Shown here one piece after another: positions 9,406 through 19,950 of a stretch of DNA of 64,000 nt. Source of the stretch: Semisulcospira habei (Eukaryota > Mollusca > Gastropoda > Semisulcospiridae). Position numbers and translations under genes: made by a program. The stretch is from NCBI GenBank assembly GCA_036245525.1, contig BTPG01000001.1, positions 177,935,111 through 177,999,110 of the forward strand, written 5' to 3'. The notes beneath the pieces were generated by a model that saw nothing but the letters and a program-made list of their open reading frames with translations, made no database searches and was not told where the DNA came from. Position 1 is the first letter of the stretch. Each line of letters begins with the position of its first letter.

Positions 9406-10842
9406 TTAAGTCTTATCTGGGGGTAAGGAGTATTTCCCCCCTTTTTCCTTTACCTTGGAAGGAGTTGAAGAAACAGAGGGGGGCCGGCTCCCGGGCCTCC
9501 TCTGGTTCTTCGGAGAGGAAGGGGGTGGAGCTGCCGCAGCATCAGCAACAACTTCCACTCCCTCCATCCGCTCCTCCAGTGCAGCATATTTGTTTTGAAG
9601 GGGGACATCTGTGTTCCCCTTCTGGGCCCGTGCGCACAGCGGTCCCATAGATTTCTTAGACTTCTGGTCCTGGGCAGCGTTCCTGCCGCTAGAGTTAGCG
9701 GCCTTAGAAGGCTGACCAGAGCCAGAAGCCTTTGGAGTTGACTGACTAACAGGTTTGGGTGGGGGCTGAGGCTTAGGGGAAACAGAAGGCGGCACAACCG
9801 GACCGGCAGTGTCCGCCTTCTGCGTTCCCTGGCTCCTTGTCACCACCGGAGGAGGGTTACTCTCCAGGGGCGAGATGAGCCGAGGCTCCGCCCCCAACCA
9901 AGAAGTTGGGGTCTGACATGAAAAGTCTTTGGTGGGGCGCTTGCCTGCCACCGCTGCACTAAAAGTATACACTGAGGTGTTAGAGGTTGGGGCAGCCGCA
10001 GCTGCACCAGGGCCTTCAACCAGTTTTTTGGCATCCAAAAAGGACAGCCCCTTCTCCACACGCACCTGCTGAATCTTGCACTCGGATATCCAACGAGGGC
10101 ATTTCTTATCCGAAGCCATATGCGCCCCCTGGCAATTCACACACAGGGGGGTGGCTGTGCAGGACTCAGCAGAGTGTCCGGGCCTAGTGCAACGGGCGCA
10201 TGAAGCCTCTGCCTGACGGCATGTCTTCTGCCCATGGCCATACTTTTGGCACTTAAAGCACCGGAGGGGAAGAGGGACGTACTTTTTCACTCTCAGGGAG
10301 TAGTAACCTCCCCAGATGGTAGTAGGAGGGGTGGGGGTGCCAAACGTCAGGATGATGGTAGGGAGACGGATCTCCCCACCACCTCGCTTGGAAGCGAAGC
10401 GCCTGACGCAAGTCACCCCCTGAGACTTAAGGTTCCTTACAAGTTCATCTTCTGACAGTTCTGCCAAAGCTTGATCTTTGATTACGCCTCTTGACGAATT
10501 CATAGTTTTGTGGGGTGTGACTTCCACAGGAGTGTCTCCGATGGAAGAGAGCCCCAGTAGCCCGCTGGAGTGTGCCCGAGTACGGCACTCCACCAGCAAG
10601 TCACCAGACCTGAGGCGCTGGGCGTCAGGCCTGCCAACACGGCTCCTGAGGGTCTCCCCCACCAGAAAAGGATGCAGCTTGGTAACTGGTTTCTCCTTCA
10701 CCTTGCTATGGACAATGAGGAAGCGAGGCCATACGGCCGACGCCTGAGGCGTCGCTTCCTCACAGTCTGAATCACTGTCATGTGCAATGTCGGTGTCTAT
10801 GCGCCGTTTCTGTGCTAGTTTTGGTTTTTTGGTTTTATCCAT
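9406..10842 (-). CDS. LINE ORF1 protein with three CCHC zinc knuckles (478 aa)
   Basis: Gag-like RNA-binding protein that packages LINE RNA. The N-terminal half is an RRM-like or Gag-like region of roughly 190 residues. Three successive zinc knuckles follow: CFKCQKYGHGQKTC, CARCTRPGHSAESC and CVNCQGAHMASDKKC. The C-terminal third is low-complexity, rich in Pro, Ser and Lys, and probably disordered. The length is normal for I/Jockey-group ORF1. The start at 10842 is the first ATG after the 5' UTR, and the same Met-Asp-Lys-Thr-Lys-Lys start is kept in copy B (15156). Confidence 0.92.
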   Translation of the reverse strand: MDKTKKPKLAQKRRIDTDIAHDSDSDCEEATPQASAVWPRFLIVHSKVKEKPVTKLHPFLVGETLRSRVGRPDAQRLRSGDLLVECRTRAHSSGLLGLSSIGDTPVEVTPHKTMNSSRGVIKDQALAELSEDELVRNLKSQGVTCVRRFASKRGGGEIRLPTIILTFGTPTPPTTIWGGYYSLRVKKYVPLPLRCFKCQKYGHGQKTCRQAEASCARCTRPGHSAESCTATPLCVNCQGAHMASDKKCPRWISECKIQQVRVEKGLSFLDAKKLVEGPGAAAAAPTSNTSVYTFSAAVAGKRPTKDFSCQTPTSWLGAEPRLISPLESNPPPVVTRSQGTQKADTAGPVVPPSVSPKPQPPPKPVSQSTPKASGSGQPSKAANSSGRNAAQDQKSKKSMGPLCARAQKGNTDVPLQNKYAALEERMEGVEVVADAAAAPPPSSPKNQRRPGSRPPSVSSTPSKVKEKGGKYSLPPDKT

Positions 10843-11517
10843 ATTATATTAGTAGAGATATTCATCCCCCGGGGGTCCCCGCCCGCCACCGAGCCCAACA
10901 AGGGAAAGTGCAACTGTCGGCGGGTCTCCAGCCGACGCACAATGGAGACTGCCCGAAAGATATACTCAAGGGGGTAAGCCCGATTGAACCGTTTGAGCCA
11001 CCGCCTTCTATCACACCGTTGAATGCAGGGGAATACTGGCGTAAAGCACCTAATCAGCAGCAGAAGCTATAGCATGGTGCTCCGTATAGCAACCCGCATG
11101 TCAACAGTGGGATAGGGCTCAACGTGACAAGAGCCGATTGACTAGGCCGGTACAACTAGCCTCCCGTTTAGGTAGAAGTCAAGGCCGAAGTGGAGTGTTG
11201 GCACCAGTGAGCCGCAGCCCAAAGGGAACCTCAGCCACCAGGATCCTCTTCTCCCCCGACACGGGTCTCCAAGCACGGCAAACACTTGGGATCCAAAGGA
11301 CCAAAAAGTCACGAGTATTTTTAAGGACCAATCCAACATGGTACGACCTAGGTTAGCACAGCTCCTTAAAAACCGGACCAGTGAAAAGGCTGAACAACAT
11401 ATCTGCTGACATCAAGTCCTAATCCTGGACAAAGATGGCACCCGTCCGCTAGCCCACTCAGTCAGGGACTGAGCGGACTACCCACCTACGCCACGTGGAG
11501 GCCGGTGCCGGGTAGGC
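10843..11517 (-). promoter_or_regulatory. 5' UTR (internal promoter region) of LINE A
   Basis: About 675 nt upstream of ORF1, shared with copy B (15157-15800) up to the same 5' base. Copy B lacks a ~30-nt stretch present here around 11207-11240. Full-length non-LTR elements carry an internal pol II promoter in this position; no TATA box is visible. The promoter role is inferred from family knowledge. Confidence 0.6.
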
Positions 11518-11534
11518 TGTGTATAGACAGACAA

Positions 11535-11650
11535 GATTGATTGATTGATTATACATTACTTAACGTCCCGACAGCAACAAGACTTTCTCAGGACGTGCCT
11601 GCACTGCTTGTGAAAAAAAAAACCTAAACATAACATTGAATGTACGTCGC
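11535..11650 (-). mobile_element. SINE-like retroposon, copy 5 (3' end only)
   Basis: Has the (AATC)n tail and about 105 bp of the 3' half (GTCCCGACAGCAACAAG... on the plus strand), then switches at about 11650 into the middle of LINE B ORF2. There is no 5' half and no TSD. Confidence 0.85.
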
Positions 11651-13713
11651 AGCCGCAAGCGCCTCTCAAGGGACGCAAGTCCTCGACCTCGTGCACACAA
11701 AGCAAAGTCGTCCACAAACAAAGAGCATTCAGAATCATCCTTGACGGCTTTTACAATGTTATTTATTTTAATGCTAAATAAAACAGGAGATAGAATGCTG
11801 CCCTGCGGGACACCCATCTCCTGTTCAAAGGAGTCGGAGAGGGTGGAGCCCACACGGACATGGAACGACCTGTTAGACAAAAAATTGTGAATAAAAACAG
11901 GCAGGTGCCCTTTAAAACCCATGTCCGACAAATCAGACATTATACCATACTTCCAGGTAGTGTCATATGCCTTTTCAAGATCAAAGAAAATTGCATAGAC
12001 ATGCTGCTTGTTGACAAAAGCATCTCGGATAAAAGACTCAAAGCGGACTAGATGGTCAGTTGTACTACGGAAGCGCCGGAAACCGCACTGGAGGTCTGTG
12101 ATGAGACCACGTGACTCAAGATGCCACACCAGTCGGGCGTTGACCAAGCGTTCCATAGTCTTACATAAACATGATGTCAAAGCTATTGGCCGGTAGTTGC
12201 CCGGGTCGGAAGGATCCTTACCCGGCTTGGGGATTGGCACAACCACAGCCTGGCGCCAAGATGGCGGAAAACGACCGGTTATCCAGATATGGTTAAAGGC
12301 CTTGAGAAGTACAAGGAGTGAATCCTCAGGCAGATGAGTTAGGAGCTGATAATGGATGGTATCTAATCCAGCAGCAGAGTCAGTACATTTCAGCATGGCT
12401 TGCTGCAATTCTGAAAATGTAAAGGGGGCATTATAGTCTTCCGAGTTATCTGATATAAAATCACAAGCACAAGATTCTCGCTTCTCCTTCTCTCTCTGGA
12501 AGAAAGGTGAATAATGCTCTGTTGAAGAATTATGGGCAATGGTGGAGGCAAGCAAATTGGCCACAGCCTTTTTATCTGTGACCAAACTGGCACCATCTCT
12601 AAGATGGCCGACAGAAGCCGAGCCACCCCTGCCCCTAATTCTTCGAACAGCCTTCCAGACTTTTTGGGACGGAGTCCTAGAAGATAAAGATGAGACAAAG
12701 CGTCTCCAGGAAGCACGGCGTTCGCGTTTAAAAATGTAACAGGCTTTCGCCCGCTGTCTTTTAAATGTTAAAATATTTGCTTGCGACGGATTACGAAAAG
12801 CACGTCGCTGAGCAGATTTGCGTATTTTTTGGGCCTTGCGGCACTCTTCATTGAACCATGGTACTCTCGGCCTCCGAGGGACTGAGGTGGAAGTTCTAGG
12901 GATGGTTTCACCTGCTACGTCCAACAAAATCAAAGTAAAACAAGAAACAGGTTCTTCAGCTGACATGACCACCTCCTCTGTAAGACGAGACTGACAGAGG
13001 GAGGCAAACAGAGGCCAGTTAGCTTTCTTGAGATTCCAGCGCCCCACCGGCGAATCCTCCACACAGCTGACCGATGACAGGACTACTGGGAAGTGGTCAC
13101 TACCACACAGGTCATCGTGAACCTTCCAGTCAAAGTCCAGCATGAGAGAAGGATCACACACAGTGAGGTCTAGAACAGAACTAGATCCGGAACCTGAGTT
13201 AGAGTATGTAGGTGAGCCATCGTTAAAGACACATAGGTTAAGTTGAGAAAAAACATCTTCTAACATCTGACCTCTGCCATCATAGTGGTCACTGCCCCAA
13301 AGGTGAGCGTGACCGTTAAAATCCCCCATGAGAATAAAGGGAGGGGGCAGTTGATCTACTAAGTTAAAAATATCATTGCTACAGACCCGCAGTGATGGTG
13401 GCAGGTAAATACTGCATATGGTTATGGTCTTCTTTAAGGTAACCCGAGCTGCGACAGCCTGAAGACAGGTGTCGATGCTAACGGGGCTACATAAAATTTG
13501 GCTACTAATGAGAAGAGCCGCTCCACCCGAGCGCCTCTCCGAATCAGAGCCTTTATGTATAACATTAAAACCATTAAAGGACACAGGGTCAGAAGTCTTC
13601 AGGTAAGTCTCCTGAAGAGATATTACTGAGGGGTTATAGAACTTGACTAAAAGACGCAATTCCTCAAAGTTAGCTTGAAAACCACGACAATTCCACTGAA
13701 GCAAAGAGTCCAT
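11651..13713 (-). pseudogene. LINE B ORF2 fragment (endonuclease and most of RT)
   Basis: Open from Met at 13713 through the endonuclease (LMGDFNGHAHLWGS, GSDHFPVVL) and RT to just past LFVDDFAL, then runs into SINE sequence and stops at 11560. Encodes about 690 of the 1229 residues of copy A. It lacks the thumb, RNase H and C-terminal Cys-His cluster, so it cannot be functional. Confidence 0.9.
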
Positions 13714-13715
13714 GA

Positions 13716-15156
13716 TTAAGTCTTATCTGGGGGTAAGGAGTTTTTCCCCCCTTTTTCCTTTACCTTGGAAGGAGTTGAAGAAACAGAGGGGGGCCGGCTC
13801 CCGGGCCTCCTCTGGTTCTTCGGAGAGGAAGGGGGTGGAGCTGCCGCAGCATCAGCAACAACAACTTCCACTCCCTCCATCTGCTCCTCCAGTGCAGCAT
13901 ATTTGTTTTGAAGGGGGACATCTGTGTTCCCCTTCTGGGCCCGTGCGCACAGCGGCCCCATAGATTTCTTAAGACTTCTGGTCCTGGGCAGCGTTCCTGC
14001 CGCTAGAGTTAGCGGCCTTAGAAGGCTGACCAGAGCCAGAAGCCTTTGGAGTTGACTGACTAACAGGTTTGGGTGGGGGCTGAGGCTTAGGGGTAACAGA
14101 AGGCGGCACAACCGGACCGGCCGTGTCCGCCTTCTGCGTTCCCTGGCTCCTTGTCACCACCGGAGGAGGGTTACTCTCCAGGGGCGAGATGAGCCGAGGC
14201 TCCGCCCCCAACCAAGAAGTTGGGGTCTGACATGAAAAGTCTTTGGTGGGGCGCTTGCCTGCCACCGCTGCACTAAAAGTATACACAGAGGTGTTAGAGG
14301 TTGGGGCAGCCGCAGCTGCACCAGGGCCTTCAACCAGTTTTTTGGCATCCAGAAAGGACAACCCCTTCTCCACACGCACCTGCTGAATCTTGCACTCGGA
14401 TATCCAACGAGGGCATTTCTTATCCGAAGCCATATGCGCCCCCTGGCAATTCACACACAGGGGGGTGGCTGTGCAGGACTCAGCAGAGTGTCCGGGCCTA
14501 GTGCAACGGGCGCATGAAGCCTCTGCCTGACGGCATGTCTTCTGCCCATGGCCATACTTTTGGCACTTAAAGCACCGGAGGGGAAGAGGGACGTACTTTT
14601 TCACTCTCAGGGAGTAGTAACCTCCCCAGATGGTAGTAGGAGGGGTGGGGGTGCCAAACGTCAGGATGATGGTAGGGAGACGGATCTCCCCACCACCTCG
14701 CTTGGAAGCGAAGTGCCTGACGCAAGTCACCCCCTGAGACTTAAGGTTCCTTACAAGTTCATCTTCTGACAGTTCTGCCAAAGCTTGATCTTTGATTACG
14801 CCTCTTGACGAATTCATAGTTTTGTGGGGTGTGACTTCCACAGGAGTGTCTCCGATGGAAGAGAGCCCCAGTAGCCCGCTGGAGTGTGCCCGAGTACGGT
14901 ACTCCACCAGCAAGTCACCAGACCTGAGGCGCTGGGCGTCAGGCCTGCCAACACGGCTCCTGAGGGTCTCCCCCACCAGAAAAGGATGCAGCTTGGTAAC
15001 TGGTTTCTCCTTCATCTTGCTATGGACAATGAGGAAGCGAGGCCATACGGCCGACGCCTGAGGCGTCGCTTCCTCACAGTCTGAATCACTGTCATGTTCA
15101 AATTCGGTGTCTATATGCCGTTTCTGTGCTAGTTTTGTTTTTTTTGTTTTATCCAT
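13716..15156 (-). pseudogene. LINE B ORF1 with a 1-nt frameshift
   Basis: Same 478-residue zinc-knuckle protein as copy A, but split. The frame from 15156 stops at 13969 because of one extra A at 13971-13972 (TTTCTTAAGAC against TTTCTTAGAC in copy A). The C-terminal part continues in the next frame to 13716. The three CCHC knuckles lie before the shift and are intact. Confidence 0.9.
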
Positions 15157-15800
15157 ATTATATTAGTAGAGATATTCATCCCCCGGGGGTCCCCGCCCGC
15201 CACCGAGCCCAACAAGGGAAAGTGCAACTGTCGGCGGGTCTCCAGCCGACGCACAATGGAGACTGCCCGAAAGATATACTCAAGGGGGTAAGCCCGATTG
15301 AACCGTTTGAGCCACCGCCTTCTATCACACCGTTGAATGCAGGGGAATACTGGCGTAAAGCACCTAATCAGCAGCAAAGGCTATAGCATGGTGCTCCGTA
15401 TAGCAACCCGCATGTCAACAGTGGGATAGGGCTCAACGTGACAAGAGCCGATTGACTAGGCCGGTACGACTAGCCTCCCGTTTAGGCAGAAGTCAAGGCC
15501 AAAGTGGAGTGTTTCAGCCACCAGGATCCTCTTCTCCCCCGACACGGGTCTCCAAGCACGGCAAACACTTGGGATCCAAAGGACCAAAAAGTCACGAGTA
15601 TTTTTAAGGACCAATCCAACATGGTACGACCTGGGTTAGCACAGCTCCTTAAAAACCGGACCAGTGAAAAGGCTGAACAACATATCTGTTGACATCAAGT
15701 CCTAATCCTGGACAAAGATGGCACCCGTCTGCTAGCCCACTCAGTCAGGGACTGAGCGGACTACCCACCTACACCACGTGGAGGCCGGTGCCGGGTAGGC

Positions 15801-16194
15801 GGCAAGATATCTGCATCAACCTGTTTAAGCAGAAAATGAAGGAAGACATAGGGCAACTGATCCAATATGGTCTACTTTTTATGTGTTTGGATCATTTCAA
15901 GATTATGTTCATACGACCTCAGTGTCTTGTTTGGATAATCAAGCATTTGTTCTCCATCTAAAAAACTTGCTTGTAGTGTTCATGACGAATATCTTTATTT
16001 TTTATCGCTGTTTTTTAAAAATACTTTTTGCTTTGGGCTGACTGTCATTCTGGTGCAGTATAGAATACATTTTTTACCTCAGTCCAATGTACTAAAATAT
16101 TGGCACTCCATTTAGTTCGTCTTTAAACTTCCCTGGCACTTTCTTGTTTTGTGTGCTGTATAGTGGGTGATCCTCAGGATAATCAGACGTGTCA
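15801..16194. other. Unassigned AT-rich sequence
   Basis: Flank of LINE B. No exon signals, repeat ends or ORF beyond chance length were seen. Confidence 0.4.
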
Positions 16195-17212
16195 TATATC
16201 GAGGGTTCCGAGTGTAAGGGCCGTAATCGGCATTTTGGCGATTTTTTTTATTTTTATATCAAAGAAACCGTTATTGTGTGTAGATTTATCCTGTGATATC
16301 GATATTTCAATCAGTCACATATATAAGGTGTTATTGATGAGAACTTAAATCAATTAACGGTTGTGGGCTAGACAGCTGCATGCCAGACAACCGCATCTCG
16401 AATTACGGCAGTGTATAAGAAGCACGCTACTACCAGTGGTGGGGGCATAAAGGCCTTATCTGTATTTGCCTGGTCCAATGCACGCGTGTTTACATTCAGG
16501 CACTCAGTGCATCATGAATGCCGGAGAGCCGTAACTCCAGCTACCATTTTTAAGCTGGCAGAAGTCTGAAGAAAGCACACTGATTTCGAAAGCTTAAAGA
16601 CGGTAGATGCCGTTACGATCGTCCAGCTGGCAAAGAAACAATAAAAGTACCTGCTAAAAGGACAGCATGAAGACAGATCATGCCTGGCTAGCACGCATTT
16701 TAGAGGCATGGCATTAAACAACAAAGAGAACTGACGATTTCTGACACTTTGTTTGACCGTGGACTATTATGAAAAGTAGAGTATAATTTGGCAAGTCACC
16801 AAATCCATACACGTATATTGGTTACCAACTCAATGCTAGCTCATTAGTATTTACATACACGCATCAAAGATGGTGACAGGAGGCAAACTACTGTTCAAAA
16901 CTGAAAAGATATCGTAGTGCCATGAAAAGAATGGAAAAAAAAACTAATGTTATGCTGACCACGCTAGAGACATTTTATATAAATCAGTATCTGTGTCCCT
17001 GACCGGCCAGAAAATGAATGGAAACATTCCCATGGGGTGCCAGACATTCCTAACAGGCCTGCACAGTTTCACTCCCCAGGTGCAGACTGACACATCCTTT
17101 CAAACCGGAAGAAACCGTAGGCTTTACAAATTATATACCCACGTTTTTATTCTTTCATCCGACCATCCTGTGCCAGGACACTGAATATGGGACGAGTTTC
17201 TACTAAGGTAAG

Positions 17213-17260
<48 letters not shown>

Positions 17261-17540
17261 TTTTCCAACTGACCTGAATGCTAGCGTGGTAACTTGGATA
17301 ACTTACACCAACCTTGTAAACTGATTTAGACATAATAAAATGTAGGTTTTTGAACACAGGTACTAATTCAGTTATCTCTTGTTCTCGTTTACAGGCACTC
17401 AACTATGGAATCAGACGACAATCATGTTTTCCTGCAGCTTGCTGCTTCACTCACTGCAGAAAAAAATGATGGCAGTTTCAGCACCTCGGACGACGAGCCA
17501 CTGAAAAATTCTTCGAAAATACAGCTGACGTCGGTTTGAT
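16195..17540 (+). mobile_element. Transposon-like unit, copy 1 (truncated)
   Basis: Starts TCGAGGGTTCCGAGTGTAAG and is collinear with 57783-60550, apart from two insertions in the second copy. It includes an untranslated first exon, an intron (17208-17394; AAG|GTAAGC to TTTACAG|GC) and the start of a coding exon at 17405. Similarity ends near 17512, where this copy loses the rest of the gene. Confidence 0.75.
17405..17539 (+). pseudogene. N-terminal stub of the transposon-unit protein (44 aa)
   Basis: Begins Met-Glu-Ser-Asp-Asp and contains FSTSDDEPLKN, an acidic stretch also read from copy 2 at about 60515-60540. Coding similarity stops after about 35 residues and the frame closes at 17537-17539. 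It keeps the upstream spliced-leader-exon arrangement. It is the N terminus of the gene at 60440-62104. Confidence 0.6.
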
Positions 17541-17663
17541 GGCCTTTTACTTACTGGGTTCCCACTACTGATTCATAGATACCTTTTTTTTAGTAGTTGC
17601 GTATCTTGTAAAGCGTTCTGAGCCTGCGTAAGTGCGTAAGGACGCTATAGAAAAGCGCTGTAA

Positions 17664-17666
<3 letters not shown>

Positions 17667-17761
<95 letters not shown>
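17667..17761. repeat. Compound (ATT)n-(AGT)n microsatellite
   Basis: About 95 bp of ATT then AGT triplets, preceded by AGCGCTGTAATATT. That context resembles the 3' end of the CR1-like LINEs (compare 30010-30040), so it may be the tail of a very short LINE or SINE fragment. The rest of 17540-17990 is unassigned. Confidence 0.8.
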
Positions 17762-17989
17762 TTAAAATTGTTTGTTGAGACAGGCATTGTCGGTACTTCC
17801 ACCCCAAAATGTATTTTGATCGTAGAATTGAATCAATGAAAGCAGAGCTGACATGATACTGCTCTTCTCGTCCAAGATTAACTGCTCGGATCCCTCGTAT
17901 TCATTCCACACTTGTACACAAATGTATGATTATGTACGTGTACAGTTTGTATGGCAGTACACTGAACATAAGAATTAGTCACCGATAGG

Positions 17990-19030
17990 CCGCATCATCG
18001 TGGAACAGTCTCTGGAGTGGAGCTCCCCGCTGTAGGTCAACTTTGTGGATTATGAGAAAGCATTTGACAGTGTGGACCGAGAGACTCTGTGGAAACTCCT
18101 ACAACACTACGGTGTACCCACAAAGCTCGTCCGCCTGATCAAGAGCAGCTACGATGGCATGACATGTCGCGTGATCCATGAAGGTCAGTTCACCAGGGAG
18201 CTCCAGGTCAGAACTGGTGTCAGGCAGGGGTGTCTGCTGTCTCCGTTCCTCTTCCTACTGGCCATAGACTGGGTCATGAAGATGACCACAGAGCACAGAC
18301 GAAGTGGAATACAGTGGACACTGTGGACACAGCTTGACGACCTCGATTTTGCAGACTTGGCATTGCTTGCTGACATCTCGTCCCAAGTGGGCCTCACCAT
18401 TCACAAACAGAAAACAAAGACAATGAGGCTGAACGCAACCAGGGAAGAACCAGTCTTGCTTGCTGGCACCCCGTTGGAGTCCTTCACCTATCTTGGGAGC
18501 ATCATAGACAAAAAATGGCACTGATGCAGATGTCAAAGCACGAATCGGTAAAGCCAGAGCAGCCTTTCTCCAGTTGAAAAAAGTGTGGGTTCCAGAAAGC
18601 AGTTCTCCTATATGGAGCAGAGACTTGGAGATTGACAAAAACCACAGTCAACAGAGTACAGACCTTCATGAACAGCTGCCTTAGAAGAATTTTGAAAATC
18701 CAGTGGCCAGAGAAGATCAGCAACGTCAGACTCTGGGAGAGAACAGAGCAGATAACAGCAGAGAATGAAATTGGGCGAAGAAGATGGGGATGGATCGGTC
18801 ACAGTCTGAGAAAGCCAGCTTCCAGTATCACTAGGCAGGCATTGTCATGGAACCCCCAGGGAAAGAAGAAAAGAGGTAGGCTGAGAAACTCCTGGCGTCG
18901 AGACCTCCAAGCAGACATCAAGAGACTGGGAACCACCTGGAGTAGAATCGAAGGAGAAGCACAGGACAGGAGTTGCTGGAAGTCTCTCTTCGACGGCCTA
19001 TACCCGGGTAGGGGTGACAGGCGTAAGTAA
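17990..19030 (+). mobile_element. RTE-type LINE, family 2, 5'-truncated copy 1
   Basis: Matches 50840-51978 and 55758-56890, ending with the family tail GGGTGACAGGCGTAAGTAAG. The 5' end is inside the RT. It has internal deletions relative to the other copies. Confidence 0.85.
18045..19030 (+). pseudogene. RTE family 2 RT remnant
   Basis: Reads NFVDYEKAFDSVDRETLW, GVRQGCLLSPFLFLLAID and then DLDFADLALL. A segment of about 14 codons containing the second active-site Asp is deleted here; copy 2 reads FADDLALLSHTHQQ. A further deletion near 18515-18600 removes about 30 codons and shifts the frame, and the C-terminal segment continues at 18632-19030. Non-functional. Confidence 0.85.
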
Positions 19031-19036
19031 GTAAGA

Positions 19037-19062
19037 GTTCGTGTTAACTGGACTCCATTGTA
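19037..19062 (-). repeat. Solo terminus of the CAGTGGAGTCC TIR family
   Basis: TTCGTGTTAACTGGACTCCA-type sequence followed by TTGTATA matches the right end of the TIR element at 21855-21882. No partner end was found. Confidence 0.55.
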
Positions 19063-19438
19063 TAAAGAAAAGGTTGATAGAGGCTAAACTGCTTCTTCCA
19101 CCCATAATGAACCTCCTATAGCCTTCTCATTAGAGGAAAAATTAGTCTTTAATGGCTAGTCTGAGCCCGCCATCTTGTCATTGGTATTGAATGTAACTTA
19201 TCCTCTGCGCATGCGTGAATATTTCTCTGCGGGCGTGGGCAAGTGGCTGGTTAGCTAGCACACACGCGTAACGGCTAAAACTAAGTGGGCCAAAGCCCGC
19301 AAAGAGAAACCGCTGTGGATGGGACATCTACTACCGAGTTTATAGCATCTTCCAGGTTTGCAAGAAAATGTTTTTGTGCTTCAAATTTGCCACTTCCGTT
19401 TAAGATATTTGATTTTGTTTGAGCTTGTGCTCCTAGTA
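19063..19438. other. Unassigned spacer
   Basis: No ORF, exon signals or repeat termini identified. Confidence 0.35.
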
Positions 19439-19950
19439 CAGTGGAGTCCGCTTAACACGAGTTTCTGGGGACAAAGAAAATCACTTCATGTTAAACATAT
19501 TTCGTGTTAACCAATATGGCCTCAAAATTGATCACAGCCCACAAGGAGAAAGTGTGTAAGAGATGTGTGCGTGAATGAGTACAAGGTTAAAAGTGTACAT
19601 TATCGTACTTTATATGTATACCTTCAGCTCACTAGGAAAACACAAGGAAATGTGTACAGCTTGCGCATTTAATGTAAATTCCACCAGGTAAAATCCATAG
19701 TAAAGTACAACCCATTAGGTAAAAGCAACACAGGCTGAAGTACAATCCCGCATCGGTAAAATGATTGATTGATTGTACATTGCTTAACGTCCCGACAGCA
19801 ACAAGGCTTTCTCAGGATGTGCCTGCACTGCTGGTGGAAAAAAAAATAAACAAAAAATAAACATTACATTGAATGTACGTCGCCAGCCGGTCAAATACGT
19901 TAAATAAACCTAACACATGGGGCTAAATAAAGCTAAGACCATTTAGTAAC

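Larger units (their letters stand above)
5099..11517 (-). mobile_element. Full-length I/Nimb-type LINE (copy A), both ORFs intact
   Basis: The whole insertion is bounded by a 14-bp TSD, TGTGTATAGACAGA (5085-5098 and 11518-11531). On the minus strand the order is: 5' end GCCTACCCGGCACCGGCC, ~675-nt 5' UTR, ORF1 (10842-9406), ORF2 (9403-5714), then a 3' UTR ending GGCGTTAAACCCAAATAAC near 5100. The 5' end coincides with that of copy B at 15800, so it is the true element start. A SINE (5127-5510) sits in the 3' UTR. CCHC ORF1 plus EN-RT-RNase H ORF2 fits the I/Nimb group; the exact clade is inference. Confidence 0.92.
11651..15800 (-). mobile_element. I/Nimb-type LINE copy B, 3'-truncated
   Basis: Closely similar to copy A from its 5' end (15800, same terminal GCCTACCCGGCACC) to within the RT at 11651, where it is joined to a SINE 3' fragment. 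RNase H and the 3' UTR are missing. LINE insertions normally lose the 5' end, so loss of the 3' end implies a later deletion or recombination. Confidence 0.9.

Noticed and set aside
5099..15800. Tandem duplication of the I/Nimb LINE
   Set aside because: Copy A has its own 14-bp TSD and a different 5' flank from copy B, so these are independent insertions.
17565..17807. Poly-Leu / poly-Thr / poly-Asn ORFs
   Set aside because: Translation of the ATT/AGT microsatellite.
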